This document shows positions 4,840 through 7,031 of a stretch of DNA of 7,031 bases, in pieces. Origin of the DNA: Phycisphaeraceae bacterium (lineage in GTDB: Bacteria; Planctomycetota; Phycisphaerae; Phycisphaerales; Zrk34); NCBI GenBank assembly GCA_028281485.1, contig JANQJT010000272.1, positions 1 to 7,031 of the forward strand, written 5' to 3'. Below the pieces are notes generated by a model. That model worked only from the letters and a program-made list of their open reading frames with translations. It was not told where the DNA came from and did no database searches. Positions within the stretch are counted from its first letter, which is position 1. Each line of letters opens with the position of its first letter. The position numbers were made by a program, and so were the translations under genes.

Positions 4840-7031
4840 ATGCCAGAAACCCATACAAACTCGTCGAAGAGCGAGAACCTGACCGTCCCCCATCCCAAGG
4901 TGAGCGAGGGCTGGTTGCAGATCCAGGCCCAGTTCGAGCAGATGCAGGCCGCGGCGTCCAACTACGCCGAGCAACTCGAAAGCTACTTCACCGAATACGA
5001 GAACGCCCAGAACAAGGCGCTCGGTGACGCGCGCGAGAAGCTGATCAGCGAGGTCGAAGCCGAGCGACAGGCGATCGAGCAGCTCCGCGAACAGACCGAA
5101 GCCGACCGCAACGACATCGAAACCCGCCAGACCGCGCTCGACGAGGTCGAGGCCGAAGTCGATCGCGTGCGCCGCGACATCGAGGACCGCGGCGTCCGCC
5201 TCGACGAATTGAGCAACAAGCTCGAAGACGAGAAGCAGAAACTCACCGCCGAGCAGCAGCGCGTCGAAACCGAACTCAACACCAGGCGCGAGGCGATCGA
5301 AAGCGAGATCGCCCAGAAACAGCAGGAACTCGACGAACAGACCAACGCGAAGATGTCCGAGCTGGCGGACCTGGAGAACCAGCTGACCGCTGAGACCCAG
5401 GAGCGTCGCGCCGCGTTGGAAGCCGAGCTCGAAGCCGCCCGTCAGCAGGCCACCGAGACGATCGAAGCCCAGAAGGCCGAGATCGACCAGCGCCACCAGC
5501 AGCTCGAACAGGAGCTGGCCGAGAAGCGCGAGGCCTTTGAAAAAGAAACCGCCGGCCAGAAGCAGGACCTCGAGCAGCGTCTTGCGGAGATCGAAAAGGA
5601 GCTGGCCGAGCGCCGCGAGGTCTTTGAAAAAGAAACCGCCGCCGAGCGTGAGGAGCTGGCTACCCAGCTGGCCGCCATCGGCACCGAGAAGGCCGACCTG
5701 GCCAAGCGGCACGAGGCGCTGAACAGCCGAGCCTCGGACCTGGAAAACGTCCAGCAGGAGATCGAGTCGAAGAAGGCCGAGCTGGCCGAGCAGACCCAGC
5801 GGTTCGAGGCGCGCGACGCGGAGATCGTCAAGCGCGAAACCGAGTTCAAGCGGGCCGCGGAGAAGACCACCCAGGAGCTGCGCACCAAGCAGGAGCAGGG
5901 CGAAGCGGAGCTTGCCAAGCAGCAGAGCGAACTCGACAAGCAGCGCAACGAACTCAAGCAGCAGCAAGACAAAATCACCGCTCGTCAAAGCGAGCTGAAC
6001 GAGATCCAGAAGAAACTGGAAGCCAAACAGAAATCCCTCGACCACGACCGTGCCCAGATCGAACCGCTGACCACCGCCGCCCAGCAGGTACTCGATCAGC
6101 GCGAGAGCGTCCTGTCCGAACAGCAGCGCGTCGTCTCGCTGGAAAACGCGATGATCAAGCGATGGGGCCGCCAGAAGGGATTCGTGTGGGTCGCGCTGGC
6201 GCTGGTGTGTCTGGGGATCAGCGCGGGCGTGAGCGCGATGTTGGCCGGTCAGCTGTCCAGCAAGACGTGGGCGGCGACGGCCGTGCTCAAAGAGGACGGC
6301 GTCTCGGCCGCGAACAGCCCCGAGTGGATATCTGCCAAGCAGTCGGCGCTGACCAACATGAACCTCGTCAACCAGGCGATCATCACCATGCGACAGGTCG
6401 GCTACACCGGTCCGGCCACGCCGCAGCACGTGCAGTCGCTGATGGTCAACGGCATGAAACTGCACTCACCTGATCCCGGCGTGCTCATGCTCGAACTGCA
6501 CGGCCCCAAGCAGGGCGAGCTGACCCCCATCCTCAACGGCCTGGTCCGCGCGCTCGATGCCGGCGACCCCAAGCTCGCCACCGTGCAGGGCGCCGCGCCC
6601 TCGCCGAACCCCGTCTTCGACGACACGCGCGCCTGGATGCTCAAGACGTTCGTCGGGCTTTCGGGGGTGTCGCTGGCGATCTACTTCGCGGTGATGTTCA
6701 TGCTCACCAAGCGTGTCAACCGTGGCGCCGCCGACGCCTTCGTCGACACCCCCATCGCCGATGATACGCGGTGGAAGCAGAGCTCCAACATGCTGCAGGA
6801 CGCGTTGAACGGCCCGACCGAAGACACCGACGCCATCCCGCTGGTCGAACCCACACAGCCGCCCGCCAAGACGCAGCCCGTCGCCAAACCCGCTCCCAAG
6901 CCCAAGGCCGAACCCAAGCCCGAGCCGAAGGCCAAGACCAAGAGCAAGCCGAAGGCCAAGGCCGCCGAACCAAAAGCAGGTGTGAAGCCCGAGCCCAACA
7001 AAGCCGAGCCCAAGCCCGCCAAGGCCAAATC
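4840..7031 (+). CDS. Long coiled-coil membrane protein with Wzz-like (polysaccharide co-polymerase-like) extracytoplasmic domain; 3' end outside window
   Basis: The frame is open from ATG 4840 to the window edge (730 codons, no stop); the in-frame TAG at 4816-4818 and absence of another ATG fix the start. Order: a polar N terminus (1-20); a coiled coil of about 25-435 rich in Glu/Gln/Lys/Leu, with no proline between Pro 19 and Pro 409; basic KRWGRQK (440-446); TM1 (about 448-469); a domain of about 130 residues; TM2 (about 602-622) followed by TKR; a tail that from about 677 is nearly all Lys, Pro, Ala and Glu. Positive charges flanking both membrane segments place the coiled coil and tail in the cytoplasm. 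The loop opens TWAATAVLKE, has GVLMLELHG near 547-555 and AAPSPNP (585-591) just before TM2. This recalls Wzz/GumC chain-length regulators, which carry a Pro-rich segment there. A role in envelope polysaccharide export or as a cytoplasmic scaffold is inference. No good ribosome site is seen. Confidence 0.88.
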   Translation, partial: MPETHTNSSKSENLTVPHPKVSEGWLQIQAQFEQMQAAASNYAEQLESYFTEYENAQNKALGDAREKLISEVEAERQAIEQLREQTEADRNDIETRQTALDEVEAEVDRVRRDIEDRGVRLDELSNKLEDEKQKLTAEQQRVETELNTRREAIESEIAQKQQELDEQTNAKMSELADLENQLTAETQERRAALEAELEAARQQATETIEAQKAEIDQRHQQLEQELAEKREAFEKETAGQKQDLEQRLAEIEKELAERREVFEKETAAEREELATQLAAIGTEKADLAKRHEALNSRASDLENVQQEIESKKAELAEQTQRFEARDAEIVKRETEFKRAAEKTTQELRTKQEQGEAELAKQQSELDKQRNELKQQQDKITARQSELNEIQKKLEAKQKSLDHDRAQIEPLTTAAQQVLDQRESVLSEQQRVVSLENAMIKRWGRQKGFVWVALALVCLGISAGVSAMLAGQLSSKTWAATAVLKEDGVSAANSPEWISAKQSALTNMNLVNQAIITMRQVGYTGPATPQHVQSLMVNGMKLHSPDPGVLMLELHGPKQGELTPILNGLVRALDAGDPKLATVQGAAPSPNPVFDDTRAWMLKTFVGLSGVSLAIYFAVMFMLTKRVNRGAADAFVDTPIADDTRWKQSSNMLQDALNGPTEDTDAIPLVEPTQPPAKTQPVAKPAPKPKAEPKPEPKAKTKSKPKAKAAEPKAGVKPEPNKAEPKPAKAK
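5512..5685 (+). repeat. Tandem duplication of 87 bp (29 codons) inside the coiled coil
   Basis: Copy 1 is 5512-5598 (residues 225-253) and copy 2 is 5599-5685 (254-282). The first 42 bp of each differ at only four positions, and the run TTTGAAAAAGAAACCGCC is identical in both. At protein level ELAEKREAFEKETA is followed by ELAERREVFEKETA; the second halves are more diverged but align (DLEQRLAEI with ELATQLAAI). Twenty-nine residues is four heptads plus one. Confidence 0.75.

Noticed and set aside
4687..6465. A 592-codon open frame on the minus strand, Leu/Gly/Phe-rich, antisense to the coiled-coil gene
   Set aside because: It is in codon register with the + strand gene. In that register minus-strand stops correspond to TTA, CTA and TCA codons, which this GC-rich gene avoids; the frame opens just after the first TCA (6466-6468). 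The + strand product has coherent coiled-coil, TM and tail domains, and the antisense product is low-complexity.
6862..7031. KPKAE/KPEPK repeats as a possible short tandem DNA repeat or CRISPR-like array
   Set aside because: The codons vary (CCC/CCG, AAG/AAA, GCC/GCA) and spacing is irregular. It is a low-complexity protein segment, not a nucleotide repeat array. No CRISPR, insertion sequence, tRNA or rRNA was seen in the window.

Overview
The window is GC-rich bacterial chromosome. It carries five protein genes whose strands alternate strictly (+, -, +, -, +), so no two neighbours form an operon. A planctomycete, perhaps of the Phycisphaerae, is my best guess. The reasons are the futalosine-pathway menaquinone gene, weak or missing Shine-Dalgarno sites on several genes, and a very long coiled-coil membrane protein. 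This is inference; no marker in the window fixes the taxon.

Layout: (1) 2-622 (+) is the C-terminal 206 codons of tsaD, the tRNA t6A-modification enzyme, cut by the left edge. (2) 603-2435 (-) is a 610-residue SLC13/DASS-type permease with two central RCK_C (TrkA-C) domains; its 3' end overlaps the tsaD 3' end by 20 bp. (3) 2505-3248 (+) is a putative lipoprotein of unknown function, divergent from the permease and possibly read from a leaderless mRNA. (4) 3249-3503 is a non-coding stretch, AT-richer than its surroundings, ending in a strong + strand intrinsic terminator (3454-3487); it may hold a small RNA. (5) 3504-4652 (-) is mqnE, aminodeoxyfutalosine synthase, a radical SAM enzyme of menaquinone synthesis. 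(6) 4653-4839 is a divergent promoter region. (7) 4840 to the right edge (+) is an open frame of at least 730 codons with no stop in the window. It encodes a proline-free coiled coil of nearly 400 residues, then TM1, a compact extracytoplasmic domain resembling the Wzz/polysaccharide co-polymerase family, TM2, and a Lys/Pro/Ala-rich tail.

The genes do not form an evident pathway. tsaD and mqnE are housekeeping genes and the permease is a generic anion transporter. The least ordinary item is the coiled-coil/Wzz-like protein. Its architecture inverts the usual chain-length regulator, with the coiled coil on the cytoplasmic side and a short external domain. Also worth a look are the altered second signature motif of the permease, the possible small RNA and terminator between the lipoprotein gene and mqnE, and a recent 87-bp tandem duplication inside the coiled coil.
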